Positions 35,094-45,506 of a stretch of 64,000 bases of DNA are shown here, piece after piece. This stretch comes from Luteolibacter flavescens (GTDB taxonomy: Bacteria > Verrucomicrobiota > Verrucomicrobiia > Verrucomicrobiales > Akkermansiaceae): the NCBI RefSeq assembly GCF_025950085.1, contig NZ_JAPDDS010000009.1, forward strand, positions 162,400-226,399, given 5' to 3'. Below the pieces are notes generated by a model. That model was not told the DNA's origin, searched no databases, and worked only from the letters and a program-made list of their open reading frames with translations. The translations under genes and the position numbers were made by a program. Each line of letters starts with the position of its first letter. Within the stretch, counting starts at the first letter, position 1.

Positions 35094-36203
35094 TCAGGCC
35101 AGCGTTCCGAGGCGTTCGCCGCGGTAGCTTCCGTCCTCGATACCGCGGATCCAATCCTGGTGGTCCAGATACCACTGGACGGTCTTGCGCAGGCCGGACT
35201 CGAAGTTCTCGCGTGGCGACCACCCGAGTTCGTTCTCGATCCGCGCTGGATCGATGGCGTAGCGCTGGTCGTGGCCCGGGCGGTCCTTCACGTAGGTGAT
35301 GAGTTCGTCGGCGGACTTGGTCGCACTTTCCGGGGCGAGTTCGTGCACGGTGGCGATGAGCTGGCGGACCACGTCGATATTCCGGATCTCATTCTTCCCG
35401 CCGATGACGTAGGTCTCGCCGATGGCTCCGCGGACGAGTGCCATGGCCAGGCCACGGCAGTGGTCCTCGACGTAGAGCCAGTCGCGGATATTCGAGCCGT
35501 CGCCATACACGGGCAGCGCTTCGCCGCGCAGGGTCTTCTGGATCATCAGCGGCAGCAGCTTCTCCGGGAACTGGAAGGGGCCGTAGTTGTTCGAGCAATT
35601 CGTGGTGATCACCGGCATCCCGTAGGTGTGGTGATACGCGCGGGCGAGGTGATCGCTGCCCGCCTTCGAGGCGCTGTAGGGGCTGTTCGGCGAATACGGC
35701 GTGGTCTCGCAGAACATCGGGTCCTCCGGTCCCAGCGAGCCGAAGACTTCGTCGGTCGAGACGTGGAGAAAGGCCGACTCACCGCCATCGGCGATCGACT
35801 TGCCGTAGTTCGGCAGCTTCGTGCGGCCGGTCTCGGTGAGGTATTTGCGGAAGGCATCCAGCAGGCGGAAAGTGCCGACCACATTGGTCATGATGAAGGC
35901 CTCGGGTCCATCGATCGAGCGGTCCACATGGGACTCGGCGGCGAGATGCATTACCGCGTCGATGTCGTGCTCGCGGAGCAGGCTGCCGACGAACTTGTCA
36001 TCGCAGATGTCGCCCTGTGCGAAGACGTGCCGCGGATCGGACTCCAGGTCTTCCAGGCTGGAGCGATTGCCCGCGTAGGTGAGCTTGTCCAGCGTGACGA
36101 CCTTGTCGATCGACACGCGCAACTCCTCCGCCGCGTCCCGCAGCAGGTAGTGGACGAGATTCGATCCGATGAAGCCGGCGCCGCCGGTGACGAGGATGTT
36201 CAT
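35094..36203 (-). CDS. rfbB: dTDP-glucose 4,6-dehydratase
   Basis: 369 residues from ATG 36203 ([20 protein letters not shown]). The Rossmann NAD motif GGAGFIGS is followed by [31 protein letters not shown], the catalytic STDEVFG and [10 protein letters not shown], the SDR Tyr-Lys pair. [16 protein letters not shown] and [17 protein letters not shown] are diagnostic of RmlB. It catalyses the second step of dTDP-L-rhamnose formation. The frame opens further upstream into the preceding gap, but the Rossmann fold fixes this start. Confidence 0.95.
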   Translation of the reverse strand: MNILVTGGAGFIGSNLVHYLLRDAAEELRVSIDKVVTLDKLTYAGNRSSLEDLESDPRHVFAQGDICDDKFVGSLLREHDIDAVMHLAAESHVDRSIDGPEAFIMTNVVGTFRLLDAFRKYLTETGRTKLPNYGKSIADGGESAFLHVSTDEVFGSLGPEDPMFCETTPYSPNSPYSASKAGSDHLARAYHHTYGMPVITTNCSNNYGPFQFPEKLLPLMIQKTLRGEALPVYGDGSNIRDWLYVEDHCRGLAMALVRGAIGETYVIGGKNEIRNIDVVRQLIATVHELAPESATKSADELITYVKDRPGHDQRYAIDPARIENELGWSPRENFESGLRKTVQWYLDHQDWIRGIEDGSYRGERLGTLA

Positions 36204-36247
36204 GGGGTGGGAAAGGGTGTGGCTTTGGTAAGAGGATAAGGCAGGCG

Positions 36248-37153
36248 TCAATCGCAGGCAGCGGCCAGGTATTTTTCCATGTAGGAGGAGGTCGCGAAGT
36301 GCTCGCGGAGGGCCTCCAGCCATGGCCGGGGAGTGATGCCGGTGAGGGTCGTGTATTTCTCCGTGCTCATCGCGCTGTTCGGCGGACGCTTGGCGAGGAA
36401 GGCGGGGATGTCAGCCAGCGAATTGCCGGAGATGGTGGTGCACTTGAGCGGCAGGCCGGCCTCGCGGGCGATGTCCAGGCACGCCTGCCCCCACTGCTGC
36501 CAGGTGCAGGAGCCTGCATTGCAGAGGTGGTAGATTCCGGATGCGGAGCTCTCTAACAACGGCACCAGCAGATCCGCGGCATCGGTGGCGGAGGTGGGGC
36601 TGCCGATCTTGTCCGCGGGGAGGGAGAGCGTGCTCTCCGAGAAAGCCTTGTCCACGATCCACTCGGGGAAGGCTGGCTTTCCGGGGCCGTAGAGCCACGA
36701 CACTCGGACGACCAGATGGAGCGGGCTCGCGGCCATGACAAGGTGCTCGCCCATCAGCTTTGACTCGCCGTAAACGCTCACGGGCAGGGTGGCGTCCGCT
36801 TCCGTGTAGGGTCCGATCTTCCCGCCATCGAAGACGAAGTCCGTACTCACATGGGTCATCCGCGCCCGCTTCGTGACGCAAATCTTCGCGATGATGCCGG
36901 GGGCGGTCGCATTGATCGCGTAGGCCTTGTCCTGATCCGCTTCGCACGGGTCCACGGCTGTCATCGCCGCAGGCAGGATCAGATGGTCGAAGTCCAATGG
37001 TTCCAGCGCCGCGACGATCGACAGCGGGTCCGAAAGGTCGATGGCAGGACGCGCGAGGCCGATCACTGTCGCGTGGGGCGACAGGCGCTGGACCAGTGCC
37101 TGGCCGAGGCGGCCTGCGGCACCGACGATGACAATCCGGGGGGGGGGATTCAT
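36248..37153 (-). CDS. rfbD: dTDP-4-dehydrorhamnose reductase-family protein
   Basis: 301 residues. The Rossmann motif [15 protein letters not shown] starts at residue 7, with the family landmarks [20 protein letters not shown] and the SDR Tyr-Lys pair within the latter. It would reduce the keto-sugar to dTDP-L-rhamnose using NAD(P)H. It is the first gene of the rml set after the giant malectin protein. Codons 3-6 are an uninterrupted C10 tract encoding Pro-Pro-Pro directly before the first beta strand. There is no alternative start between the tract and the Rossmann fold, so the tract is inside the coding sequence. Confidence 0.88.
   Translation of the reverse strand: MNPPPRIVIVGAAGRLGQALVQRLSPHATVIGLARPAIDLSDPLSIVAALEPLDFDHLILPAAMTAVDPCEADQDKAYAINATAPGIIAKICVTKRARMTHVSTDFVFDGGKIGPYTEADATLPVSVYGESKLMGEHLVMAASPLHLVVRVSWLYGPGKPAFPEWIVDKAFSESTLSLPADKIGSPTSATDAADLLVPLLESSASGIYHLCNAGSCTWQQWGQACLDIAREAGLPLKCTTISGNSLADIPAFLAKRPPNSAMSTEKYTTLTGITPRPWLEALREHFATSSYMEKYLAAACD
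37138..37147 (-). repeat. C10 tract within codons 3-6 of rfbD
   Basis: Ten consecutive C on the coding strand directly after ATGAAT. Loss or gain of one base would frameshift the gene. It is the longest homopolymer noted in the window. Confidence 0.85.
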
Positions 37154-37171
37154 GCGGTCGGGGAGGGGGCT

Positions 37172-37240
37172 CCGTGGTGACCGGTTGGGGGCCCGGTCAC
37201 CACGGTGGGATGGCCCCGGATGACCGCGGTCATCCGGGGC
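37172..37240 (-). terminator. Two tandem large hairpins between giant gene and rfbD
   Basis: The first is CCGTGGTGACCGG (37172-37184) pairing with CCGGTCACCACGG (37193-37205). The second is a perfect 28-base palindrome, 37213-37240, whose half-site is GCCCCGGATGACCG. Both lie between the stop of the 2623-residue protein gene (37250) and the rfbD start. No T tract follows, so attenuation, partial termination or transcript protection are all possible. Confidence 0.55.
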
Positions 37241-37249
37241 TGGAAGCAG

Positions 37250-40200
37250 TTAATCGGCCACGGGTTCGAAGAACAGTTGGTAGAAGGCTCGGGTTCCTCC
37301 CGTGCTGTCCGGGACTGTGTGGCTCGCCCTCTCGGCGGGCGTCATGGCCTCGATCTGGGCCTTGGTGATGGTGGCGATGCGGTTCGCGACATTGCCGAGG
37401 TCGTTCAGGCCCGAGCTACGGTGGAGGTAGTAGTTGCCGATCGGCTTCAGCGCCGGGAGGGCAATCACCTTGGTGGTGCCTTGTCCCGTGCAGGTCAGGT
37501 GGAAGGCGAGGTCATCGTTCGGGTTGTTCGGGTCGAGCTGGAGTTCGTATTCCTCCTGGTTCGACAGACCGCCGCCATCTGCGTCGCCTGTCGTCTGGCC
37601 GGGGAGATTGTGCTGGGCCAGCCAGTCCGCGAAGGAAGTCGCTGCCAGAGGAATGATCGCCTGCACCTCGACGGCGCAGATCTTCGGATTCTGGAGGCCG
37701 AGGTGATCGAAGCGGACATTGATGGTCCCGTCCGTCACGGTGACGGGGAAAGTCATCACCAGCGCGGCATTCAGCCCCACCCGGTCGAAGATATCGAGAT
37801 CATCGATCACGAGCTGACCCTCGGCATACACGTCGAAGACGCGCATCCCGGCCGCGGTGATCTGGGCATAGGTCTCGGCGAAGTGCAGGCGCACCTCGTA
37901 ACTGCCATTCGCCACCGGCGTGGAGAATTCCAGATCCGCCCCGTCCGCGGAGCCGTCATAGCGCTCGGACTGGTAGAGCGAGTCGTCCTCGGTGCCGGAG
38001 ATCGGGATCGTGGCATTCGGCGCGGTCTGGCCGATGTTGAAGTATCCGAGATCTTCCGCCCACACGTTGCCGAGCAGGTCGGTGAAGGCACCTCCGCCCG
38101 CATTCACACGGATCACCGAGGTGCCCAGCACCCGTGGCGTCGCGGAGGCGGAGGCATCGGCCGATGCATTCGTGGAGGTGTCCACGGTCCGCACCTGATA
38201 GGTGTAGGACTGGCCATTCTGCAGGCCGGTAATGACATGGCTGGTGGAGCCGACGGTCGTGACCAGCGTGCCATTTCGGCGGATCTCATAGCCGCTCACG
38301 TCATTTGTGGCGAGCGGTGCCAGCCAGGAGAGCGTGATGCTGCCATTCCCCGGCGTGGCTGTCAGATGGCGCGGTGCCGGTGGTGCCACCGTGTCACCGG
38401 GCGTGGTGGCATTCACGGATGCATAGGCCGAGGAATTCCCGGCGACGTCCACGGCCTTCACCTCATAGACGAAGGAGACGTTTCCGATCAGGCCGGTGTC
38501 GATGTGGCCTGGCGTTGTGACCGTGGCGATTTCATTGCCATCGCGGAGGACCACATAGTGGGCCACGCCGCTGCCACCGATGTCGGTCGATGGCTGCCAA
38601 GAGAGCGTGACCTGACCCGCTGCCGGAGTAGCCGTCAGCTCGGTCGGCACCGTCGGTGCGGTCACGTCGAGCGGCACGGTCGTCACAGGAAGGATCGCCG
38701 GGGCGGAGGCATTGTTCGCCACGTCGTAGGCCACCACGCGGTATTCATATGCGATGCCGGCGGTCAGGGCGCTGTCGCTGAAGGTGGTGCCGGTGACGGT
38801 GGCGATCAATTGCGCTTCCTCGATCGCTTGCGTGGCGGAGGCGCGGCGGAAGATCCGGTAACCGGCCACGCCGCTGCCGCCTTCGTTGTCGGCGGACGCG
38901 CTCCATGAGAGATCTGCCGTCGTGTGGGTCACGTTGGCTGCCGCAAGTGCGCCGGGTGTTCCGGGTGCAATGGTGTCGCCGGATCCGCTGCTCATCACGG
39001 GGAAGACCTCGATGGCATTCACCTGCGGATTCTGCAGGGCGGTTTCGACGCCATTCACCATTCCCTTCACGACCAGGAAGTCGATGGTCAGCGAGCCGTC
39101 GCTCACGATCACGGGGATCGTCTTCACCAGCGCCTTGTCGCGACCGGCTTCGGCGAAGATGTCGAAGTCATCGAGAACGACCGAGCCTTCCACGGCCACG
39201 TCGAAGACGCGCTTCCCGGCTTCAGTCGCGCCGGACCAGACCTCGGCAAAGTGCAGGCGCAGTTCGTAGATGCCATTGGTGACGGGGATCTGATACTTCA
39301 GCGGCGTCGTGGAACTGCGGTTTTTCAGGCGATGGCTCTTGTAGATCTCGGGCACCGCGGTGTTCGTCACCGAGATGGTGCTGGTGCCCGTGTTCGTGTT
39401 GGCCACGTTGTAGAAGGTGTCCGCCGACCAGACATTGCCTGCAGGGTCGGTGTAGGCACCATCGAGCTTGCCGCAGTTGATGCGGTGCAGCGCGGGTCCG
39501 AGCGATTGTGGAGTGGCATTCGCGCTGGCGGGCACCGAGGCATTGGCCGCGGCATCGACAGCTTTCACCTGATAACTGTAGGTCGTCCCGTTGGTGACGT
39601 CGTGGTCAGTGTAGCCGGGCGACGTGACCGTGGTCAGCAGCACCGAATTACGAAGGATCTGGTAGTTCGCGATGGGGCCGCCGGTGGCAGGTGCCTGCCA
39701 TGACAGGATGACGAGGCCATTGCCCGGAGCCGCAGTGAAGTTCAGCGGGGCCGGTGGCGGTGTGGTGTCCGGATTTGTCGTGACATTCAGCGTCGCGGGG
39801 ATCGACAGGTTGTAGGCTGCATCCCGGGCTTCCACCGAGTAGGTGTAGGCCGTGCTCTCGGTCAGGCCGGAGTCGGTGTAGGCGTGGGTGGTTCCGGTGA
39901 CGATGGCCAGTTGGGTGGCACCCCGCTTCACCACCCATGCGGTGGCGTCGTCGGTGGGGGCTGCCCACGACAGGGTCACGCTGCTGTCCGTCTTGCTCGC
40001 AACCGTGAAGTTCGCCGGGGTGGCTGGCGGCGTGGTGTCCGGCGGGCCGTCCTGAAGCGGGAAGATCTCGATGCCGGAGATCTGCGGATTCTGCACCACC
40101 ACTGTGAAGTCGATGGTCAGCTTGCCGTCCGCGACCGAGACCGGCAGCGCTTTCACGAGGGCGGCGTTCAGGCCGGCCTCCGCGAAGATGTCGAGGTTTG

Positions 40201-43200
40201 CCAATGCGGGCTGGCCTTCCACGGCGACATTGAAGACGCGGGCACCGGGATTGTTCGCGGCATTTGTCCAGAGCTCGGCGAAGTGCAGGCGCAGCTCGTA
40301 TTCGCCGTTTGGCACGGTGAATTCATACTTCAGCGGCGTGCCGGAGTTACGGTTCTTGTAGCGGTAATTCCGATACATGTCCGGTGCCGTCGTGCCGGAG
40401 ATCGCGACGCTCGTGGCCGGGGAAGGGCCGGTGGTGTCGTTGCTCGCATTGAAGCCCGAATCGGTGGACCAGATGCGGCCCTCTTGGTCCGTGTAGCTGC
40501 CGGTCATGAGGCCGCAGTCCACGCGGTAGAGAGCCGGTCCCAGTGCCCGCGGGCGGACGGATGCCGTCACCGGCTGGGAGACCTTGCCCATCACGTCCAC
40601 GGCCACGACGGAATAGGCATAGGTGGTGCCATTCGTGAGCCCGGTATCGGTGAAGGTCAGGCCGGTGACCGTGGTGATCTGGCTTCCATCGCGCGAGATG
40701 CGGTAGTGCTGGATGCGGGTGTCATCCGTAGCGGCCTGCCAAGAAAGGATAGCCTGCTCGTTGCCCGCGACGCCTTTGAATTGACCGGGCGAGGTCGGGT
40801 CCTGTGTGTCCGCAGCGGTGGTCACCGTGAGCGTCGTGCGGGTGGAAACGTTCCCCGCGGCGTCGAATGCCTCCACACCGAAAGTATAGCCGGTCGAGGG
40901 CATCAGGCCCGCGGCCAGATAGGACAGTGAAGTCGTCTGGACGATTGGATCGGTCACGCCATCGCGATAAATGCGGTAGCCCGCGATGCTGCCGGAATTG
41001 TCCGACGCCTGGGACCAGGCGAGCTGGATGCTGCCGGATTGCAGGCTCGAATAGGTCAGCAGGGCAGGAGCCACGGGGGCCTCGAGGTCGGGGCCGGTGG
41101 TGCTGAGCTGATAGATCTCGATGCCGCTGATGAATGGATTCTGCACCACGTGGCGGAGCCCGATCGTCAGGAGCCCGTCGGTGACCGGTGTCTGGAGTGT
41201 CTTCACCAGCGCGGCATTCGGCCCGGCCTCTGAGAAAACATCGAGGTCGTTGATCGCCGTCTGACCTTCCAGCAACACGTCAAACACGCGCTGCCCGGCG
41301 GCGGTGATGCCGGACCACGTCTCGGCGAAATGCAGGCGGACCTCGTAGGTGCCATTCGGCACCGTGAAGTTGAAGTCGAGCGGCGATGACGCGCTGCCGT
41401 CAAAGCGGAAGGTCTGGTAAAGCACGTCGTCTTCCGTGCCCGAGATCGCATTGGCGAAGGTGTTGTTGTCGCCGGAGGTCGAGTTGTAGGTGCTCGTATT
41501 GACGTCGGCCGCCCAGACCTGATCCGACGAGTCGGTGTAGCTGGTGGTCGATCCGGTATTGATGCGGTAGAGTGCGGTCGCCGGGGAGGCGGTCGGGTCA
41601 TACTCGATGGTCAGTACATTCGACGAGGCACTGCGCTTGCCGGTGCTGTCGAAGGTGAAGGCGGAGATCAGGTGGATGCCGCCGATCTCCTCGTCATGGC
41701 TGAGGGAAAGCGGGACGTCCACGTAGCCGCCCGCGCCGATGGTCTCGTCGGCGTAGCCGAAGCTCTCTACGCGGTTCGTCTCATACGGATCGATCTGGTA
41801 GCCGGGCACTGTGTAGATGCCATCCACCAGACGGAGAGCCGAGCGATAGACGCCGAGCTGCACGGTGGCTCCCGGCGTGCCGATGATGCGGACGGTCGGC
41901 TGCGTGATGGTGGTGAAGGGCGAGGCCTTGCCCGGCACGGTAAGGGTCGGGGCGGGAAGCTGGGAATTGGCCAGCGTGGTGGTCGAGCCTTTGTTCGAGT
42001 CCGGTGTTCCCGGCATGCCGCCGAGGCGGGACTTGCGGATCGTTCCGTCGTCGAAGGTCACCGTCACCGTCGCTCCCACGATCTCCATGCCGGAGACGCT
42101 TCCGGAGTGAAGCGGGCCGGGACCGGCGACCGGCGTCGGGGTCATCTTGATGCTCAGCGGATCGATGTCCGACGAGAACTTCAGGAGCTGCCCGGGGCCG
42201 AAGTTCATCGCGGTGCCGAGGTCGATGGCGATCACGCTGTAGCCGTCGCCGCTGTCGGTGCCATTGTGCGGTGCCTCGTAGGAGTGCGTCGCCGTGCCGG
42301 TGGGGGCCGATGGGTCGCCCGAGCCATTCGCATCCACCTGGAAGGACTTGCCGTCATTGTCCCCCGCGGTGTGGTCGGGGTCGAAGACGATGTCCGGGAG
42401 GATGGCCGTGCGGAGGTCGATCTTCAGCGAGGTGATCTTTTGCCCGCCGGTGGAGAGGTTCTCCAGCTTGAAGGAGCCGGAGGTATTCGTGGAGGAATTC
42501 AGCGTGGTGCCCGCACCGCTGCTCACCGTCAGCTTTGCCGCGGCGGTGTTTGGCACCGGGGAGACATCGAAGTAGTCCCAGGTCGCATTGAAGGTCGGCG
42601 TTCCGACCGTGCCCGTGGTGGCCAGCAGGCCGAAGGCCATCGCGGATGTACCGCGGATCGAGCCGAGCACCTTGCCGCTCACCGCGAGGGGTGAACCGAC
42701 GTAGGTAACCGGGCCGCCACCGAGCGAGTAGCCGGGATGCACCGTGCCCGCGATGGGGTCGATGAGGAAGGCGAGGATCACATCCGAGCTGAAGAGCCCG
42801 GTGGCCGGGTGGAGCACCTGCGTCTGGATGATGCCGTTTTCCTCGTGCACCACCTCGATCGCTCCGGGACCGCCGTTGGCGTTCACTGCGACCTTCACGT
42901 AGTTGTCCTGATCGCCGTTGCCGATGAAGATGCCCTGCGACTGGCCGGCGGTCGGCGTGCCATTGAAGAGCAGGCCGCCGAGCCGCGATGTGGCGAGCAC
43001 CGGGCCGGTGATCTCATCGACATTCACGCCGAAGTGGAAGCCGTTGATCTGCGTGTTGGACGAGCCGTGGGGATTGCCCGGGCCGACCGTCGGATCGGTG
43101 AAGAGACCTGCGGTGCCGCCCGCGATGAGTTCGTCTACGTTCATCTTCTGGGAGTAGTTCTCTCCCGGATTCAGCATCACGCCCTTGAAGCCGATGCTGA

Positions 43201-45121
43201 AGAAGCCGATGCCCAGCTCGTTGAAGAGCTCGCGGCGCACCGGCGGGGAGACATCGCGGCCATTGAGTTGGTCGATGGGGTAGACATCCTGCGTGTCGGC
43301 GATGCCGTCGTTGTCATCGTCGGAGTCGAGGAGATCGGAAAGGAAATCGCCGTCATTGTCCGGAGGCGTGACGGCGGGCGAGCAGGGGTCGGAGTTGTTG
43401 GAGATCTCGTCCGCGTTGCTATAGCCGTCATTGTCCTCGTCCAGCGCGAAGCTGAAGACACCGGAGCAAACGCCGCCACCCGACGAGTCGAAGTCGGTAG
43501 GCTCGAGGATCGTGATCTTGCTGGAGTGATGACCGACAAAGATGGTGCCGGCCAAGGCGGGAGCCGCACCCGGGCCCGGGCAGGTCACGTCGAGCGGTGT
43601 GCCGTAGGAGTCGCCATTCAGCAGCACGGTGCTGCCGGTGGCGGCGGTGCCGTCGGCATTCATCATGATGCGTTGGACGGTCTTCGCGCTGTATTGGGTG
43701 GCGATGATGTTGCCGGTCATCGCGCCGCCGAAGTTCGCGGCCGTGTATTCGGCCATGCCGGTGGTGGAGGCGCTGTTGGTGATCAGCGCGCCGTCCGCAG
43801 GCCCCGGCATCTTGAAGTCGCCCTGCTGCGGGTCCGCCATCGAGACCGGGACCGGTGGCCAGTCGCTTGTCGGTGCAGTGGAGTAAACGAAGCCTGCGCC
43901 GCCCTCGTCATTGCGATACCATCCGGCTCCGGCGGGATTCGCGCGGATCGGATTCGGGTGGCCACGATAGTAGCCCGGGCCGCTGATGAGATAGAGGCCA
44001 TCCTTATTGTTCACCGCGCCGGGCTCGCCGGTCACGTATTCATTTGTGACCGCGGCGGGAGTTGCCTCGTTCTTCGGGTAGCCGCCCCAGCCACTGTTGG
44101 CCGCGTTGTCGAAGGTGTACATCTTCCCCGCGCGCCCCGGCGTCGCCGCTATCAGGACATCGTAGGGATTCCGGAAACCAGAGGCATAGACCTGCACCGG
44201 GCCGCCCGGGACGAGCTTGGCTTGGTTCAGGCCGTCATTGCCGCCGAAGGGATCGTTCACGTTCGATCCGTCGGGATTCACGCCGCGGGCCGGGTTCGGA
44301 TCGTTCAGCGTCGGCAGATTGTAGAGATAGTGCTGGCCGTAGCCGTCCGTCTTCACCGGCATCGCATTGATCGCGACGAGATCGATGGAGAGCACCGCGG
44401 CGGAAAGTGCATACTCACAGGAGTAGGCGAAGTTCGCGGATGGGCTGCCGGCATTGGTATTGCCGCCCTGCGCGAGATAGATGGTGTGGCCGTCCGCGCT
44501 GATGGTCAGTCCGTTGTTCGCGTGGTTTTCCTCGGAACGCGGGAGTCCGCGGACGATGTCCACCTTTTCCCAGACGCCGCTGCCATTCTTCGTGAGGCGG
44601 GAGATGATGCCGGAGTTCGTGTCCAGGTTCAGGTCGGTGCCGCCGCTGCCTGCACCCTCGCGCGGGTCGCAGGAGGAAACATAGACCACCGGATTTGCTG
44701 CCGTCCCGGTGACCAGGATGCCGGTGCACTGGCGCTCGGTGAGGGTGGTGTTGCGTGCGCCGTCGTCGTTGTAGTTCGGGATGTTCTTGACCAGCGGGAT
44801 CGTTTCCACGTTGGAGGCCACATAGTTGTTAGGTCCCATGCGGGTGACGTCGCAGGCGATCACCGTGCCATTCACCTGGGTGAAGTAGAGCCGGTTGTCC
44901 GGGCCGAACTGCAGCGAGGTCACCTTTGCTGCCTTGTTCTGGCTGGTCCCGGTTCCGAGGCCGTTCAGCACGCTCGGCGAGAAGCCGACTTGTTGCGGCT
45001 CGGCGGCGGGAAGCACCGTGGCCGTCGCCAATATCATCGACACTGTCCATGCGGTTCGCCATCCGGGCGACAAGGCATCGACACGACGGTCCGAACCTCG
45101 GGAAAGGAACTTCAATTTCAT
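37250..45121 (-). CDS. Giant secreted propeller/malectin/FN3 surface protein
   Basis: 2623 residues. After a signal region (WTVSMILATATVLPAAEP) comes a glucose/sorbosone-dehydrogenase-like propeller (about 45-520; VTSLQFGPDNRLYFTQVNGT), then calcium-binding type-3 repeats (about 545-625; DEDNDGYSNADE, DSDDDNDGIAD) and beta-sandwich segments to about 1150. Four malectin domains follow (starting near 1182, 1530, 1877 and 2335; the core of the first is GTYEVRLHFAETWSGITAAG), separated by seven FN3 domains (2, 2 and 3). A type-3 motif and short domain end it. Malectin folds bind glucose-containing sugars. Lying inside the exopolysaccharide locus, it is a good candidate for a matrix or capsule-binding protein. 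Any catalytic role of the propeller is unproven. Confidence 0.85.
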   Translation of the reverse strand: MKLKFLSRGSDRRVDALSPGWRTAWTVSMILATATVLPAAEPQQVGFSPSVLNGLGTGTSQNKAAKVTSLQFGPDNRLYFTQVNGTVIACDVTRMGPNNYVASNVETIPLVKNIPNYNDDGARNTTLTERQCTGILVTGTAANPVVYVSSCDPREGAGSGGTDLNLDTNSGIISRLTKNGSGVWEKVDIVRGLPRSEENHANNGLTISADGHTIYLAQGGNTNAGSPSANFAYSCEYALSAAVLSIDLVAINAMPVKTDGYGQHYLYNLPTLNDPNPARGVNPDGSNVNDPFGGNDGLNQAKLVPGGPVQVYASGFRNPYDVLIAATPGRAGKMYTFDNAANSGWGGYPKNEATPAAVTNEYVTGEPGAVNNKDGLYLISGPGYYRGHPNPIRANPAGAGWYRNDEGGAGFVYSTAPTSDWPPVPVSMADPQQGDFKMPGPADGALITNSASTTGMAEYTAANFGGAMTGNIIATQYSAKTVQRIMMNADGTAATGSTVLLNGDSYGTPLDVTCPGPGAAPALAGTIFVGHHSSKITILEPTDFDSSGGGVCSGVFSFALDEDNDGYSNADEISNNSDPCSPAVTPPDNDGDFLSDLLDSDDDNDGIADTQDVYPIDQLNGRDVSPPVRRELFNELGIGFFSIGFKGVMLNPGENYSQKMNVDELIAGGTAGLFTDPTVGPGNPHGSSNTQINGFHFGVNVDEITGPVLATSRLGGLLFNGTPTAGQSQGIFIGNGDQDNYVKVAVNANGGPGAIEVVHEENGIIQTQVLHPATGLFSSDVILAFLIDPIAGTVHPGYSLGGGPVTYVGSPLAVSGKVLGSIRGTSAMAFGLLATTGTVGTPTFNATWDYFDVSPVPNTAAAKLTVSSGAGTTLNSSTNTSGSFKLENLSTGGQKITSLKIDLRTAILPDIVFDPDHTAGDNDGKSFQVDANGSGDPSAPTGTATHSYEAPHNGTDSGDGYSVIAIDLGTAMNFGPGQLLKFSSDIDPLSIKMTPTPVAGPGPLHSGSVSGMEIVGATVTVTFDDGTIRKSRLGGMPGTPDSNKGSTTTLANSQLPAPTLTVPGKASPFTTITQPTVRIIGTPGATVQLGVYRSALRLVDGIYTVPGYQIDPYETNRVESFGYADETIGAGGYVDVPLSLSHDEEIGGIHLISAFTFDSTGKRSASSNVLTIEYDPTASPATALYRINTGSTTSYTDSSDQVWAADVNTSTYNSTSGDNNTFANAISGTEDDVLYQTFRFDGSASSPLDFNFTVPNGTYEVRLHFAETWSGITAAGQRVFDVLLEGQTAINDLDVFSEAGPNAALVKTLQTPVTDGLLTIGLRHVVQNPFISGIEIYQLSTTGPDLEAPVAPALLTYSSLQSGSIQLAWSQASDNSGSIAGYRIYRDGVTDPIVQTTSLSYLAAGLMPSTGYTFGVEAFDAAGNVSTRTTLTVTTAADTQDPTSPGQFKGVAGNEQAILSWQAATDDTRIQHYRISRDGSQITTVTGLTFTDTGLTNGTTYAYSVVAVDVMGKVSQPVTASVRPRALGPALYRVDCGLMTGSYTDQEGRIWSTDSGFNASNDTTGPSPATSVAISGTTAPDMYRNYRYKNRNSGTPLKYEFTVPNGEYELRLHFAELWTNAANNPGARVFNVAVEGQPALANLDIFAEAGLNAALVKALPVSVADGKLTIDFTVVVQNPQISGIEIFPLQDGPPDTTPPATPANFTVASKTDSSVTLSWAAPTDDATAWVVKRGATQLAIVTGTTHAYTDSGLTESTAYTYSVEARDAAYNLSIPATLNVTTNPDTTPPPAPLNFTAAPGNGLVILSWQAPATGGPIANYQILRNSVLLTTVTSPGYTDHDVTNGTTYSYQVKAVDAAANASVPASANATPQSLGPALHRINCGKLDGAYTDPAGNVWSADTFYNVANTNTGTSTISVTNTAVPEIYKSHRLKNRSSTTPLKYQIPVTNGIYELRLHFAEVWSGATEAGKRVFDVAVEGSVVLDDFDIFAEAGRDKALVKTIPVIVSDGSLTIDFLVVKGMVNGVETALQNPQVNAIEVFPVMSSGSGDTIAPGTPGALAAANVTHTTADLSWSASADNEGGSGVAGYRIFRRASATQAIEEAQLIATVTGTTFSDSALTAGIAYEYRVVAYDVANNASAPAILPVTTVPLDVTAPTVPTELTATPAAGQVTLSWQPSTDIGGSGVAHYVVLRDGNEIATVTTPGHIDTGLIGNVSFVYEVKAVDVAGNSSAYASVNATTPGDTVAPPAPRHLTATPGNGSITLSWLAPLATNDVSGYEIRRNGTLVTTVGSTSHVITGLQNGQSYTYQVRTVDTSTNASADASASATPRVLGTSVIRVNAGGGAFTDLLGNVWAEDLGYFNIGQTAPNATIPISGTEDDSLYQSERYDGSADGADLEFSTPVANGSYEVRLHFAETYAQITAAGMRVFDVYAEGQLVIDDLDIFDRVGLNAALVMTFPVTVTDGTINVRFDHLGLQNPKICAVEVQAIIPLAATSFADWLAQHNLPGQTTGDADGGGLSNQEEYELQLDPNNPNDDLAFHLTCTGQGTTKVIALPALKPIGNYYLHRSSGLNDLGNVANRIATITKAQIEAMTPAERASHTVPDSTGGTRAFYQLFFEPVAD
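37670..41580 (-). repeat. Four malectin + FN3 repeat units
   Basis: Repeated protein-level modules within the giant gene: malectin units at about 41574-41110, 40530-40060, 39490-39000 and 38115-37670, sharing YELRLHFAE/YEVRLHFAE, RVFDV, DIFAEAG-like and NPQISGIEIF-like blocks. FN3 domains with the pattern GYRIYRDG...YSVVAVD fill the gaps. Confidence 0.85.
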
Positions 45122-45506
45122 CTGGGGGGTAGGAGGGGGGGGAGGGGGAACAGGGGGGATCTGCGTGGGCCATGTTCAATCGGCCCGGGCTCGCCTCAAA
45201 ATGGCGGCTTCGGTGGCGCATGAGCGGGACCTTGCCTTGAATAAGGAAGTCCGGAGCCAGCGTGTCGGGGGAGACTTGGCATGGGGTGGGGGGGAGGGGC
45301 CGGATAAGTTCAGCCGGGGGGGCTGGAAAGTATCGAGGGATAGGGGGAGTAGCGCGAAAGCAAATCAAACTATCAATCAGGCGAATTTCATGCGAGATAT
45401 TTTTACTTATCTATGATCGCCTTATGATTGAATGTGCTTAACTAAGGCTGGTGTCGTCATTTTTGTCAGGATGACGAGTGCGAATGAAAAAGCATGCCGA
45501 ACGATA
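45122..45506 (-). other. 385-bp leader/promoter region with multiple C tracts
   Basis: Upstream region of the giant surface-protein gene. The distal part (about 45360-45500) is AT-rich and should hold the promoter. The proximal part is extremely C-rich on the sense strand: C6 (45124-45129), C8 (45135-45142), C5 (45144-45148) and further C6-C7 runs near 45153, 45290 and 45316. No Shine-Dalgarno and no convincing small gene seen. Confidence 0.6.
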
